Shown: positions 1-7,801 of the stretch, piece by piece
Position numbering within the stretch: position 1 is the first letter of the stretch
How the letters are laid out: each line of letters begins with the position of its first letter
DNA from: JBAZOB01 sp041648895
GTDB lineage: Bacteria; Patescibacteriota; JAHJAL01
Direction: 5' to 3'
DNA length: 26,937 bases
Assembly: GCA_041648895.1 (NCBI GenBank)
Contig: JBAZOB010000014.1
Span: 1 to 26,937, forward strand
The notes under the pieces: generated by a model
The model's input: only the letters and a program-made list of their open reading frames with translations
What the model was told of the DNA's origin: nothing
The model's database searches: none
Position numbers and translations under genes: made by a program

Positions 1-1591
1 ATCGGGGCGACTCCACAGTTTCATCACCGAGATTGAATTCCTTTTCCAGGGCGCGGGCTTGTGACCAGATGGAGTGACCAATTTGTAATTCCGGCAAAAT
101 GACGGCGACAGATTTGGAGTATCTCTCGAGACGGTAGACACAATCAGCCACTAATTCTGAATCCAACTTCATATCGGAATCAATAAACATTAAATATTGG
201 CCGCTGGCTTTGCTGACAGCATAGTTTCGTTGTTGATTGCGTTCTGGACCTTGAGAATAAACATGATTGGTATAATTTTTGGCTAATTGATAGGTGCCGT
301 CGGTGGAATAGTTGTCAACGACAATTAATTCGATATTGGGGTAAGATTGATTTTTAATTGATTCAAAGCAGGGTTGGACAAAACTGGCGACATTTTTTGT
401 CGGGATAATAATGGAAACTAACGGTAATTTTTGGTGTTGGAGTTGTTTGGTTTTTAGCGGTTTAAATGACGATACTTGTCGATTGGCATACATAACTTTT
501 TGACATATTTTAATAAATTTTTGGGTTGATTTACCCCAAGTAAATTTTTGGGAACGTAAATAAGCTTGTTTTTCTAATTTATATCGCAGTCCGGCGTTAG
601 ATAATACTTGGTTAATGCTACTGGAAAGATCATAGATATTGGCTGACTCGGCTAGTAATCCAGTTTCTTGATCGATAATTGCATCGCAGATGCCAGGAAT
701 ACGACTGCCAATGGCAGTAGTGCCACAGGCGGCCGCTTCCATGATGGTTAATCCCCACCCCTCGTGGCTGGAGGGATTAACCAGCAGCCAGGCAGAAGAA
801 AGTAAATCAACTTTTAGTTTTTCTGATACATAACCATGAAAGATAATAGATTTGGCAATGCCTAGTCTGGTGGCTAATTTTTTCAATTCATCATGACTGT
901 CGCCGGTGCCGATAATGTGTAATTTTAGTTGAGGATATTTGTACAAAATACGAAGGAGAGCGCGAATTAATATATCAATCTGTTTATACTTCTTGAGTCG
1001 ACCAACATAGACGATAGATGGATGGGTAGTTTTGGCCGATGATTTTTTATAATATGAGGCAATGGCATTGTGGACGATATTGATTTTATCTTCTTTTAGG
1101 CCAAAGTATTTAATCATATCTTGTTTCGTGCTATCAGAAACAGCTACAAAGTGATTATATTTGTAGGCGAAAGGGAGAAGGTACTTTTCCAGATAGTAGC
1201 CAAGGTAGTTGAAAGGAAAATATATTTCTTTGAACCATTGGTCTTTAAAAATGTGATGGACTAAGCAAATAACGGGAGTGGAGGTGATGTAGGCCGGGGA
1301 GAAAAAAGGGATACCGTTGGCTTGGTCAATAATAACGTCAAATTGACCGCGGAATTTGGTTAGATAATACCAGAAAGCCCATAGATAGACGGTAAAACGA
1401 TTGCCATGACGGATAATTTTGACACCGTCAATTTCTTCTGTAGGCAAGCTCCCACCGGGATGAGTAGCGGCAAAATAGGTAACTTGATGTCCATATTGGA
1501 CTATTTTTTTGGCAATTTCATGGAGATAGACTTCTGCTCCACCTTTCCACGGGTGTTTAATATCACGCCAACTCAATATGAGTATTTTCAT
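1..1591 (-). CDS. GT4-GT2 fusion glycosyltransferase (C-terminus cut by the window edge)
   Basis: The gene reads leftward from ATG at 1591 and runs off the window with about 530 residues visible. The N-terminal half is a GT-B retaining glycosyltransferase of family 4. It opens with MKILILSWRDIKHPWKGGAE, the usual GGAE nucleotide-sugar-site loop, and carries the E-x7-E motif as HEGWGLTIME near residues 276-285. A second domain begins near residue 389 with LPLVSIIIPTKN, the typical start of a GT-A family 2 enzyme, and has a DxD-like metal site (MFIDSDMKL) near residue 468. No membrane segment is evident, so it probably acts at the inner face of the membrane on surface glycan or glycolipid. Neighbouring envelope genes agree with this. 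One continuous frame covers both domains, so this is a fusion and not two genes. Donor and acceptor cannot be inferred. Confidence 0.9.
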   Translation of the reverse strand, partial: MKILILSWRDIKHPWKGGAEVYLHEIAKKIVQYGHQVTYFAATHPGGSLPTEEIDGVKIIRHGNRFTVYLWAFWYYLTKFRGQFDVIIDQANGIPFFSPAYITSTPVICLVHHIFKDQWFKEIYFPFNYLGYYLEKYLLPFAYKYNHFVAVSDSTKQDMIKYFGLKEDKINIVHNAIASYYKKSSAKTTHPSIVYVGRLKKYKQIDILIRALLRILYKYPQLKLHIIGTGDSHDELKKLATRLGIAKSIIFHGYVSEKLKVDLLSSAWLLVNPSSHEGWGLTIMEAAACGTTAIGSRIPGICDAIIDQETGLLAESANIYDLSSSINQVLSNAGLRYKLEKQAYLRSQKFTWGKSTQKFIKICQKVMYANRQVSSFKPLKTKQLQHQKLPLVSIIIPTKNVASFVQPCFESIKNQSYPNIELIVVDNYSTDGTYQLAKNYTNHVYSQGPERNQQRNYAVSKASGQYLMFIDSDMKLDSELVADCVYRLERYSKSVAVILPELQIGHSIWSQARALEKEFNLGDETVESPR

Positions 1592-1758
1592 ATGCAAATT
1601 GATAAATAAATCATGCGTAATTGTAATAGATTTTTTAAATTAGTCAATGGTAGATATGGGTAATATAGCATGTTGGAGATTAAATTGGGATAAGGGGGAG
1701 ATTAATTTTTAATTACGAATTACGTATGATAAAAAGTTTATTGGGGAAGAAATAAGGC

Positions 1759-1784
1759 TTGAAATAATTGGGTACTGTTATATA
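1759..1784 (+). promoter_or_regulatory. Weak candidate extended -10 promoter
   Basis: TTGAAA (1759-1764) is followed after only 14 nt by TATATA (1779-1784), which carries a TG one base upstream (extended -10). The spacer is too short for a standard sigma-70 pair, so only the extended -10 is credible. It would give a leader of about 40 nt before the ATG at 1829. The rest of the 1592-1828 gap is AT-rich and includes a low-complexity TTACGAATTACG string near 1710. Confidence 0.3.
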
Positions 1785-1828
1785 GTTTGGGGTGCTTAAG
1801 GAATCTTAAAAAGAAAGGGGGTGAAAAT

Positions 1829-2257
1829 ATGAAAAAGATTTTTTGGGCAGCATTTTTATTCCTCCTGATTTCTCTTTCTTCTCCCTTAATGGGGGAAGAA
1901 ACTCCCTGCTGCGGGTTTGCGGCGGGAGACACAGAAATGGGAGGATTTAGAATTTTTTCGGGTTGGATTCTTCCCGACCGGTTGGAGGGTAATCCTTTGC
2001 CGGTATACGTGGAGGAATCTAATTCTGGTTTTTTTAATTTCCAGTTGACTAATGTCGGTAATGCCGACTTGGAAAGGCTGGAGATTAATGGAGAGTTATT
2101 CTCGGCCGCTGAGGATAACATAATAATTTTTACAAGCGGAGACTTGAACTGGGGGTTAAACCAACTAACGGTTTACACCTCGGTCGGGTCATTTTATTTC
2201 TCAATATTGCTTGAGAAAACAAAAGAGGGGCAGAAGCCCCAAATCAAGTATTATTGA
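1829..2257 (+). CDS. Small secreted protein of unknown function
   Basis: 142 residues. The start at 1829 is preferred over an in-frame ATG at 1787 because a purine-rich AAAGGGGGTG lies just upstream and because it begins exactly at a signal peptide (MKKIFWAAFLFLLISLSSPL). The mature part opens with a CC pair (TPCCGFAAGD). It then shows alternating hydrophobic stretches such as GFFNFQLTNVGNADLERLEI, suggesting one small beta-sandwich like those added to cell-surface proteins. There is no lipobox at the predicted cleavage site and no C-terminal anchor. The gene appears monocistronic, with a strong terminator 10 nt after the stop. I do not recognise the family; an exported or envelope role is inferred from the signal peptide alone. 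Confidence 0.75.
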   Translation: MKKIFWAAFLFLLISLSSPLMGEETPCCGFAAGDTEMGGFRIFSGWILPDRLEGNPLPVYVEESNSGFFNFQLTNVGNADLERLEINGELFSAAEDNIIIFTSGDLNWGLNQLTVYTSVGSFYFSILLEKTKEGQKPQIKYY

Positions 2258-2262
2258 GAAAA

Positions 2263-2294
2263 AAAACTGCCAGAGAAAAATCTGGCAGTTTTTT
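2263..2294 (+). terminator. Rho-independent terminator
   Basis: A perfect 8-bp stem CTGCCAGA/TCTGGCAG (2267-2274 with 2281-2288) has a GAAAAA loop and is followed by six Ts. It lies directly after the stop codon of the small secreted protein. The A-run before the stem may let it work in both directions. Confidence 0.92.
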
Positions 2295-2306
2295 CATGGG
2301 TTAAAA

Positions 2307-2337
2307 ATGAGATCCCCGCTCGGGGGCGGGGATGACA
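2307..2337. repeat. REP-like palindrome, single arm
   Basis: A GC-rich palindrome (ATCCCCGC paired with GCGGGGAT) sits in an AT-rich gap and ends in the shared tail GATGACA. The same core occurs at 5209-5238, in modified form at 5267-5314, and at both ends of 13006-13093, so this is a dispersed repeat family. This copy has one palindrome and not a pair. Confidence 0.75.
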
Positions 2338-2384
2338 GATAGATATTTTTTCTACTTATTGATAATGTTTATGTGGTTAGGGGG

Positions 2385-2425
2385 TCCTGGATCAGGAGCG
2401 ATACGCTTCTTGTCCAGGATGACAG
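2385..2425. repeat. Divergent REP-like palindrome
   Basis: TCCTGGA (2385-2391) pairs with TCCAGGA (2413-2419). An inner stem, AGGAGCG against CGCTTCT with one G-U pair, closes on ATA. The 3' tail GATGACAG is shared with the GGGGATGACA elements, so this is probably a relative of the same family with a different core. It lies between convergent genes, where it could also stop transcription. Confidence 0.6.
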
Positions 2426-2449
2426 TTAAATATTAATTCATACGACTCT

Positions 2450-4072
2450 TTAATTTTTTATATTACCGAGGATTAAGTACCAGCGGACGGGATATTTGGG
2501 GAGGGAGGTGGTATTTTTTTCGATGTAGGGGGTGACCAGCCATTGTTCGGCGATCAGTTGGTCGGAATAATTATCGATTAAATATTGGCTGAATTCGGGT
2601 TGATGGCGAGAGATGTCTTCTTCGACAATAATTAATTTGGTTTGATCGGGATGACGATCAATATCTTCCCGACCATTGAAACAATCTTGGGCGGAAATAT
2701 GGGTGGAGAAATAGATGGCTTCCGAAAATACGGAACATATAACTATATTATTTTGATTGATATAATGAGAATTAATTACCTTTTGGGTGGCTTCAATGAC
2801 GACCTGTTCATAGCTCTCGGCGGGTAAGAAGTCGGGGCGAGTGTAATGATAAATTTCACCGGCAATGATTAAAGCCAGAATTAGAAAATAAAAAACTTTT
2901 TGGGTAAAAAATAATAATTTATTTTGATGACTGGTTAAGGACGCGGAAAGTTGGCCGATAATTTGATAGATAAAATATCCACCCAACATAATAAGAGGCA
3001 TGATGGTGTGCACATAGTAACGATATTCACCACGAGAGAAATACAGTAGCAGTAAAGGAAAACAGTAGAAAGTAAAAAAAAGAAACATAGCTTTGGAATG
3101 ACGATAGAGCCAGATAAGACCAGCCAGGCCAGTGATAATTATAGGTAGGTCGTGATAGAGATAAGAATAGAAAGGGGATAGAACAGAAGTGAAATCAAGG
3201 CTAATATTAATAGCCAAATAGACAAAAATAGCGGCGGGGATAAAAGCAAATAGTGGCCACCGGATTAATAGAAATAAAAATAATAATAGTAGCAGAATGG
3301 TGTAGATAAATAATTGATGAGTGCCCAGAGTAAAGGTAAAAATATTAATTTGTTGTGATAGCCAAAAAGCCGGATCGGGATTAAAGATGTAGAGACTAAA
3401 TAGATAAATGAACCAAATAATAAAAGAAAAAATAATGTAGAAAAAAATGTTGAGATTATTTTTGTAATAAATATAAATCAGGATGGAAAAAGGAATGAGC
3501 AGAATAATCATTTCCGCCCGGAACATGAAAGCTACCCCCAGGACTATGGCCGAGAGGTAGAGCCAATATGGTCGAGATTGGCCATAGACAAGAAAGAAAA
3601 GAGAGAATAAAGTTAGAAAAATCGTGGGAGTTTCGGACATGAGAATGGTTGACCATTGGGTGAAAATATAGCAAAAAATTGCTAGTAGGGAAGCAAAAAA
3701 TCCAGCCCAGCGGCTGGAAAATATTTTTTTGACAACAAGGAAAACGAGAACGATGCTTAAAAAATAGGTAATTTGAACAATATATTGACCAGTAACCAAC
3801 CAGTTATAATGAAACAGGGGTGATAATAGATATATGAACAGCGAGAACCCACCACGATAAAAAATGGGCGAAAAAATATCTCCCCACTCGCCCAGCTGGG
3901 CGCCAAAAGTACCATGTTGGTGGAGAAATTCGGCGGTAAGCATGATGGCATATGAATCGGCATTGATTAACAATTGGGAAAAAGGAGGCAAGAAAATCAG
4001 GGAAAAAATAACCAAGATGCCAATCAATAGCCCATCGGTAATGTGTTGATAATATTTTAATAAAAAATTCAT
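2450..4072 (-). CDS. Polytopic membrane glycosyltransferase, GT-C (GT39/ArnT-like)
   Basis: 540 residues with about eleven hydrophobic segments and a soluble C-terminal domain from about residue 420. The first extracytoplasmic loop carries an acidic motif (INADSYAIMLTAEFLHQHG), placed where GT-C enzymes using polyprenyl-phosphate sugars keep a catalytic Asp/Glu. A later FMFRAEMIILLIPF segment also fits that fold. The start at 4072 is preferred over an upstream ATG at 4126, which overlaps the -35 hexamer of the likely promoter. The gene is divergent from the gene at 4212 and convergent with the one at 1829. Transfer of a sugar from a lipid carrier outside the membrane is inferred from the fold type; the substrate is unknown. 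An uncharacterised family of similar topology is the main alternative. Confidence 0.75.
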   Translation of the reverse strand: MNFLLKYYQHITDGLLIGILVIFSLIFLPPFSQLLINADSYAIMLTAEFLHQHGTFGAQLGEWGDIFSPIFYRGGFSLFIYLLSPLFHYNWLVTGQYIVQITYFLSIVLVFLVVKKIFSSRWAGFFASLLAIFCYIFTQWSTILMSETPTIFLTLFSLFFLVYGQSRPYWLYLSAIVLGVAFMFRAEMIILLIPFSILIYIYYKNNLNIFFYIIFSFIIWFIYLFSLYIFNPDPAFWLSQQINIFTFTLGTHQLFIYTILLLLLFLFLLIRWPLFAFIPAAIFVYLAINISLDFTSVLSPFYSYLYHDLPIIITGLAGLIWLYRHSKAMFLFFTFYCFPLLLLYFSRGEYRYYVHTIMPLIMLGGYFIYQIIGQLSASLTSHQNKLLFFTQKVFYFLILALIIAGEIYHYTRPDFLPAESYEQVVIEATQKVINSHYINQNNIVICSVFSEAIYFSTHISAQDCFNGREDIDRHPDQTKLIIVEEDISRHQPEFSQYLIDNYSDQLIAEQWLVTPYIEKNTTSLPKYPVRWYLILGNIKN

Positions 4073-4098
4073 ATATTTTGTTCTACCTACGGCTGAAT

Positions 4099-4126
4099 TG
4101 TATAAAAAATAGCCTTGAGAAATCAA
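4099..4126 (-). promoter_or_regulatory. Candidate sigma-70 promoter for the membrane glycosyltransferase
   Basis: On the minus strand TTGATT (4121-4126) and TATACA (4099-4104) are separated by 16 nt. The inferred start, near 4092, leaves a leader of about 20 nt containing TAGGTAG before the ATG at 4072. Confidence 0.55.
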
Positions 4127-4155
4127 GCTAAAAGTGTATAATCGACTCCAGCTAA

Positions 4156-4205
4156 TTGACTATTAATATCATATTTAATTATATTTAAGCTAAGTTTCTT
4201 ATAAT
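4156..4205 (+). promoter_or_regulatory. Candidate promoters for the ZU5-like gene, one possibly leaderless
   Basis: A perfect TATAAT lies at 4200-4205, only 6 nt before the ATG at 4212, so a transcript from it would begin at or next to the start codon. A second option further upstream is TTGACT (4156-4161) with a TATATT-like -10 near 4180. No Shine-Dalgarno sequence is visible, which suits the leaderless option. Confidence 0.45.
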
Positions 4206-4211
4206 GTTGAT

Positions 4212-5126
4212 ATGAAAATAAATGTCTTAATACAATTTACTTTTTTACTATTGTTGATCGGTCAACTTTTGTTTGGCCATGAAGTTATGGCTCAAGAAGT
4301 AACTAAACAACGGACAACTGGCACTTATTTACCTGTTTTGGCGCAAGATAAATTTAGTCAACAATTCGATGTCAATCAAGGCGGTAGTGTCTATCTTGAC
4401 GACGGTGGAGTCGAAGTGGTAATCCCGGATAATTTTTACAATCAGAAAATTACTTTTTCCGTTCGGCGGGTCAAATGGCAGGATAATACGGCTATTCCTT
4501 CACTTAAGATCGATAGTGAAAACTTTGTCGGGCAGGATGTATTTGAGATAACGGCGGTTGACCCCGAGACAAATTTGCCGGTTTTACAGTTTGATAAAAA
4601 TTTTAAAATAATCTTTCGTTATTTTGATTCCGAAGTGGCGGGATTTGATGAAGAAAAAGTGAAGATTAGATATTTCGACCGTTCGGCTTTGGAATGGAAA
4701 GAAATAACCAGTCAAGCTAATTTGGATTCAAATTCGATTGAAGTATATGTTAATCATCTGAGTTTGTTCGCCATGACAGCCGAAGCGCAAAACCAGCCAG
4801 CAAAATCAAAAGAACCAACCACGGGGACAAATACCGGAATTCCGACTTGGGCAAAAGTGTTGCTGGTAATTGGATTATTAATTATTAGTGGTATCGGTGG
4901 CTGGTTTGTTTACACCACCTACAAACAGACCCGGGCGGAATTGGAACTGGAAAATAATATGTCAATTGCCGGTGGTAATCGGGAAAATGATAAAATTGGA
5001 TCAGCTAAGGCCATTTCACCCGCGAATAATATTAACCAACAAAACACCCAGGTGGCGCCAGACACTAAAAAATCAGACAACAATCAGCCGCCTGATAGTA
5101 ACAATGAAATTTGGATTGATTTTTAA
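4212..5126 (+). CDS. Membrane-anchored surface protein with ZU5-like domain
   Basis: 304 residues. A signal peptide (residues 1-27, ending VMAQE) is followed by a beta-rich domain at about 50-195. It holds GGVEVVIPDNF near its start and HLSLFAM near its end, the pattern of ZU5-type sandwiches (GG...V.IP...HFS.F). A transmembrane helix lies at about 213-237 (WAKVLLVIGLLIISGIGGWF), followed by a polar, Asn/Gln-rich cytoplasmic tail of about 65 residues. The topology is therefore type I, domain outside and tail inside. It is divergent from the membrane glycosyltransferase and followed by a REP-like element, so it is probably transcribed alone. The ZU5 assignment rests on remembered sequence pattern; other Ig-like folds are possible. 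No catalytic residues are seen. Confidence 0.7.
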   Translation: MKINVLIQFTFLLLLIGQLLFGHEVMAQEVTKQRTTGTYLPVLAQDKFSQQFDVNQGGSVYLDDGGVEVVIPDNFYNQKITFSVRRVKWQDNTAIPSLKIDSENFVGQDVFEITAVDPETNLPVLQFDKNFKIIFRYFDSEVAGFDEEKVKIRYFDRSALEWKEITSQANLDSNSIEVYVNHLSLFAMTAEAQNQPAKSKEPTTGTNTGIPTWAKVLLVIGLLIISGIGGWFVYTTYKQTRAELELENNMSIAGGNRENDKIGSAKAISPANNINQQNTQVAPDTKKSDNNQPPDSNNEIWIDF

Positions 5127-5208
5127 TCCGGCTTCGGGGGTAATAAAATCCAATTACAAATTAGGAATTAATGAGTTGTGTGAATTAATAACTTGATTGG
5201 CCTACATC

Positions 5209-5314
5209 TGTCATCCCCGCCTTGAGCGGGGATCTCATATGTAACGCGTATATTACAGTCTTGATGATGAGATCCCCGATAACCGGAACGCTTCGCTTCC
5301 GGTCGGGGATGACA
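5209..5314. repeat. Paired REP-like element, copy A
   Basis: Two palindromic arms (5209-5238 and 5267-5314) flank a 28-nt centre. The left arm is identical to the 30-nt arm of the element at 13006. In the right arm the tip is replaced by another palindrome (CCGGAA...TTCCGG, 5283-5302), a palindrome within a palindrome. The centre matches the reverse complement of the centre at 13036-13063 at 24 of 28 positions, so the two copies lie in opposite orientation. It occupies most of the gap between the converging ZU5-like gene and jag and may serve both as a terminator. Confidence 0.8.
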
Positions 5315-5370
5315 TGAGGGATGGTTAATTAGCACAACTAGTTAATTGGATTTGGTGGACAAAAATTATT

Positions 5371-5865
5371 TTATCCAAGATCAATTTGAATCGGCTCATT
5401 TAAAACTTTGATGACAATTTTCCGGTTTGGTTCTTCACCCACACTAACGGTGGCGATATGGTGTTCATCTTTCAAAGCCAGGTGAATAATCCGTCGTTCA
5501 AAACCGGACATGGGTCTTAATTCAATATCTTTGCCGCTGGCCAAAGCTTCGCTGGCTTTGCGTTTTGCTAGGACGGTTAAATGATCGATTTGACGCTGAC
5601 GATAATTTTCGACGTCGACGGATAAATTTTTTTCTTCCCCTTTGATTAAATCCATTTGCTGACGAATGAGAATACGTAAAATATATTGCAGTGACTGCAA
5701 GTTTTCACCTTGTTTGCCGATGAGCAGGGCGGTATCTCGATCATTGAGATTTAAAATTGACAGCCGATAAGAAAATTGAGCGGGCTCGTATACTTTAACT
5801 TCAAAATTATTTATTCCCAGTTTAAGTAATAATTGTTCAAGTAAATGTTTTGATTCGTCTTTCAT
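5371..5865 (-). CDS. jag: Jag/KhpB RNA-binding protein (KH + R3H)
   Basis: 164 residues. A KH-type domain has its GxxG loop at residues 50-53 (GKQG, in LLIGKQGENLQSLQYIL). A C-terminal R3H domain has the R-x3-H signature at 124-128 (FERRIIHLAL). The family binds single-stranded RNA and, in other bacteria, links RNA control with cell elongation. The N-terminal Jag-N domain found in many Firmicutes is absent, leaving a short form with about 20 helical residues before the KH domain. It is the last gene of the leftward rpmH-rnpA-yidD-yidC-jag operon, 23 nt after yidC, its usual neighbour. No Shine-Dalgarno sequence is visible before the ATG at 5865. The identification is firm; its RNA targets are unknown. 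Confidence 0.93.
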   Translation of the reverse strand: MKDESKHLLEQLLLKLGINNFEVKVYEPAQFSYRLSILNLNDRDTALLIGKQGENLQSLQYILRILIRQQMDLIKGEEKNLSVDVENYRQRQIDHLTVLAKRKASEALASGKDIELRPMSGFERRIIHLALKDEHHIATVSVGEEPNRKIVIKVLNEPIQIDLG

Positions 5866-5888
5866 GATGGTGATAAATGGCTAGATTA

Positions 5889-6740
5889 TTAATTTCGTTT
5901 TTTGACGGATATATCGACATTTTTCTCATGATAGGATTCAATTACTTCTGGTTCAATGGTAAATTCATGGTCGGGATGTTCATGGAATTCCTTATCAGCG
6001 ACGACAATTTTATCGACGGGATATATTTTAATGATAATCAATTGAGAGATGACGGAAAAGAGAGTGGTAGTGATCCAATATAGTGGTAGGCCGGCAAAAA
6101 GATTCCAGGCGATAAATACTGTAAATAAAGGCATAATATATACAAACTGATTGGTCATGCTGGAGGCAATGGCATTACTGTCAAGGATGTCTTCATTATT
6201 ATTTTTGGCAGTTTTTGGAGGAGTCTTTTTTTTCGCCGGTTGTAAAAGATAGCCTTGAAAAAATTGGGCAATGCCCGTAACAATGGCGAGCGGCCAGAAA
6301 GGTTTGGAGAGATCTATAATGCCAAAAAACAGGTGATTTAAGGAATCCGGTGGGGAAATAAATGGATATAGTAGGTCAAACTTGCTGGTATCAAAACTGT
6401 GCTGTAATACCTGGTAAAGAGCAAAAAGAATGGGCAGTTGAATCAGCATGGGGAGGCAGCTGGAGAAAGGGTTAACTTTGTGTTTTTTATAAAACTCCAT
6501 GGTGGCCTGACTGAGTTTTTCTTGATTGCCATGGTATTTAGCTTTTAATTTTTCTAATTCCGGATTGAGAGATTGCAAAATCCGTTGTGATTTAATTGAT
6601 TGCCAGGTAAAGGGTAAAAGGACAAACCGAATAATCAGGGTAAGCACAATAATAGCCACACCCATATCTTTGTAGGGGAGAATATTGTAAATAAAAATCA
6701 GGACGTTATAGATGGGTTGGATGAAATATGTATTCCACAT
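5889..6740 (-). CDS. yidC: Membrane protein insertase YidC (Oxa1 family)
   Basis: 283 residues, the short form without the large periplasmic domain of proteobacterial YidC. The first core helix contains IIRFVLLPFTW, with the conserved Arg that faces the hydrophilic groove. A charged helical hairpin follows (QSLNPELEKLKAKYHG and EFYKKHKVNPFSSCLPML), then helices including LIQLPILFALYQVLQH, FPxF-like segments and WNLFAGLPLYWITTTLFSVI. The lysine-rich tail (HEKNVDISVKKRN) suits ribosome contact. YidC inserts and folds small membrane proteins, alone or with SecYEG. It lies 11 nt after yidD and 23 nt before jag in the conserved order. A long linker around residues 165-190 (KKKTPPKTAKNNNED) is less usual. 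Identification is secure from both sequence and context. Confidence 0.96.
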   Translation of the reverse strand: MWNTYFIQPIYNVLIFIYNILPYKDMGVAIIVLTLIIRFVLLPFTWQSIKSQRILQSLNPELEKLKAKYHGNQEKLSQATMEFYKKHKVNPFSSCLPMLIQLPILFALYQVLQHSFDTSKFDLLYPFISPPDSLNHLFFGIIDLSKPFWPLAIVTGIAQFFQGYLLQPAKKKTPPKTAKNNNEDILDSNAIASSMTNQFVYIMPLFTVFIAWNLFAGLPLYWITTTLFSVISQLIIIKIYPVDKIVVADKEFHEHPDHEFTIEPEVIESYHEKNVDISVKKRN

Positions 6741-6751
6741 GAAATATTGAA

Positions 6752-7006
6752 TTAATTGACTGGGTCGGGGCCGCCTGGGCTAAAGGGATTACAACGCAGG
6801 ACGCGCCAAGCCGACATCAGGCCACCTTTGATTAAACCATATTTATCAATCGCTTGATAACCATATTGAGAACAGGAGGGATGAAATCGACAAAAACCAT
6901 GGGGGGATAAAGATTTAAACCATCCATGATCGGGCGAGATGGTTTTTTGATATATTTTGATCAGAAAAAGGGGGAAAAAGGTAGTGATTTTGTGTAAAGT
7001 CTTCAA
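6752..7006 (-). CDS. yidD: Membrane protein insertion efficiency factor YidD
   Basis: 84 residues with the family signature intact: CRFHPSCSQYGYQAI, then YGLIKGGLMSAWRVLRCNPF and the end GGPDPVN. Both conserved Cys of the SCSQ and RCNP motifs are present. An amphipathic N-terminal helix (FFPLFLIKIYQKTISP) fits peripheral attachment to the inner membrane, where YidD is thought to assist YidC. The start is a TTG at 7006 that overlaps the rnpA stop as TTGA, so translation is probably coupled to rnpA; there is no usable ATG before the conserved region. It lies 11 nt upstream of yidC. Confidence 0.94.
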   Translation of the reverse strand: MKTLHKITTFFPLFLIKIYQKTISPDHGWFKSLSPHGFCRFHPSCSQYGYQAIDKYGLIKGGLMSAWRVLRCNPFSPGGPDPVN

Positions 7007-7347
7007 ATTAAATACTGCTTTTTAAAAGTATAGGTGAGGTCTTGATTGATTTGATGGTAATCTTTGTCGATGATTTCTTTTTTGGCAATGATGACAGCTT
7101 GGATATTTCTTTTCAGCTTTGGTAAAAAAGAAACACGGATATTTTCCCGCAATAATCTTTTGATATGATTGCGCCGGGTGGCTAACTTGGAAACCTTGGT
7201 GGAAACAATGAAACCAAAACGGGCCGGTTGATTGGCGTCGGATACTTGGTATTTGATGGTGAAATATCTTGCCCAACCTGATCGCCCATTTTTGAGAATA
7301 GATTGAAAATCTTGTCTTTTGGTTAATCTGTTGGCAGCAGGCAACAT
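7003..7347 (-). CDS. rnpA: Ribonuclease P protein component
   Basis: 114 residues. It begins MLPAANRLTKRQDFQSIL and carries the RNR signature as RRNHIKRLLRE (residues 58-68) after FGFIVSTKVSKLATR. This basic protein binds the RNase P RNA and helps it cleave 5' leaders from pre-tRNAs. Length is normal. It lies 30 nt downstream of rpmH and overlaps yidD by 4 nt, the standard order. No Shine-Dalgarno sequence precedes the ATG; the leader is AT-rich (AATTTGATAAATAG). Confidence 0.95.
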   Translation of the reverse strand: MLPAANRLTKRQDFQSILKNGRSGWARYFTIKYQVSDANQPARFGFIVSTKVSKLATRRNHIKRLLRENIRVSFLPKLKRNIQAVIIAKKEIIDKDYHQINQDLTYTFKKQYLI

Positions 7348-7377
7348 CTATTTATCAAATTATTAATAGGGACGAAA

Positions 7378-7515
7378 TTAAACAGTTAACTTCTGTCGGC
7401 CACGGGCGCGACGTCTCTTAAGTACTTTTCGTCCACCTTTGGTAGACATTCTTTTCTTGAAGCCATGAGTTTTGGCGCGCTTGTTTTTCTTTGGTTGATA
7501 GGTTCGTTTGGGCAT
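7378..7515 (-). CDS. rpmH: 50S ribosomal protein L34
   Basis: 45 residues: MPKRTYQPKKNKRAKTHGFK followed by KRMSTKGG and RKVLKRRRARGRQ, with the end KLTV. This is the diagnostic L34 pattern and normal length. L34 is a small basic protein of the large ribosomal subunit. It is the first gene of the leftward operon rpmH-rnpA-yidD-yidC-jag and has a good promoter about 50 nt upstream. In most bacteria dnaA lies divergently just beyond; here it is displaced by about 4 kb. Confidence 0.97.
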   Translation of the reverse strand: MPKRTYQPKKNKRAKTHGFKKRMSTKGGRKVLKRRRARGRQKLTV

Positions 7516-7562
7516 GGGAAATATATTTTAGAAAATTAGGGGTAATAAAAGTAACATTAATT

Positions 7563-7592
7563 ATTATAATCGATCGGATAGGTACAGGGCAA
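7563..7592 (-). promoter_or_regulatory. Promoter of the rpmH operon
   Basis: On the minus strand TTGCCC (7587-7592) is separated by 18 nt from a perfect TATAAT (7563-7568). Transcription would begin near 7556, about 40 nt before the rpmH ATG. Its -35 lies only 12 nt from the outer edge of the giant inverted repeat at 7605. Confidence 0.7.
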
Positions 7593-7604
7593 CAGAATGG
7601 TAAA

Positions 7605-7801
7605 AAAAATTACGAATTATGAATTGTTCATAACAAAAATAATCAGAGGACTTTATTTATATCTATTTTCTATTAAATAACCCTGTGTGAGCCCTATCAA
7701 TAGTACCGACCTTCTAGGGCGAGTTTTATTTAATAGAAAATAGATATAAATAAAGTCCTCTGATTATTTTTGTTATGAACAATTCATAATTCGTAATTTT
7801 T
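7605..7801. repeat. Giant perfect inverted repeat IR1
   Basis: Arms 7605-7680 and 7726-7801 are exact reverse complements over 76 bp, around a 45-nt loop (7681-7725). The loop has a further GCCCTA/TAGGGC stem. The outer end carries the ATTACGAAT string also seen in IR2 and IR3; the rest of the arm is unique in this window. The right arm ends within the stop codon of the small leftward gene at 7800-8021. As RNA it would be an extremely stable hairpin and could terminate that gene, insulating the rpmH promoter. Confidence 0.95.

Noticed and set aside
2642..2827. Short rightward open frames within the membrane glycosyltransferase gene (2642-2827, 3864-4049)
   Set aside because: They are antisense to a continuous 540-residue membrane protein and have no ribosome-binding site or family features.
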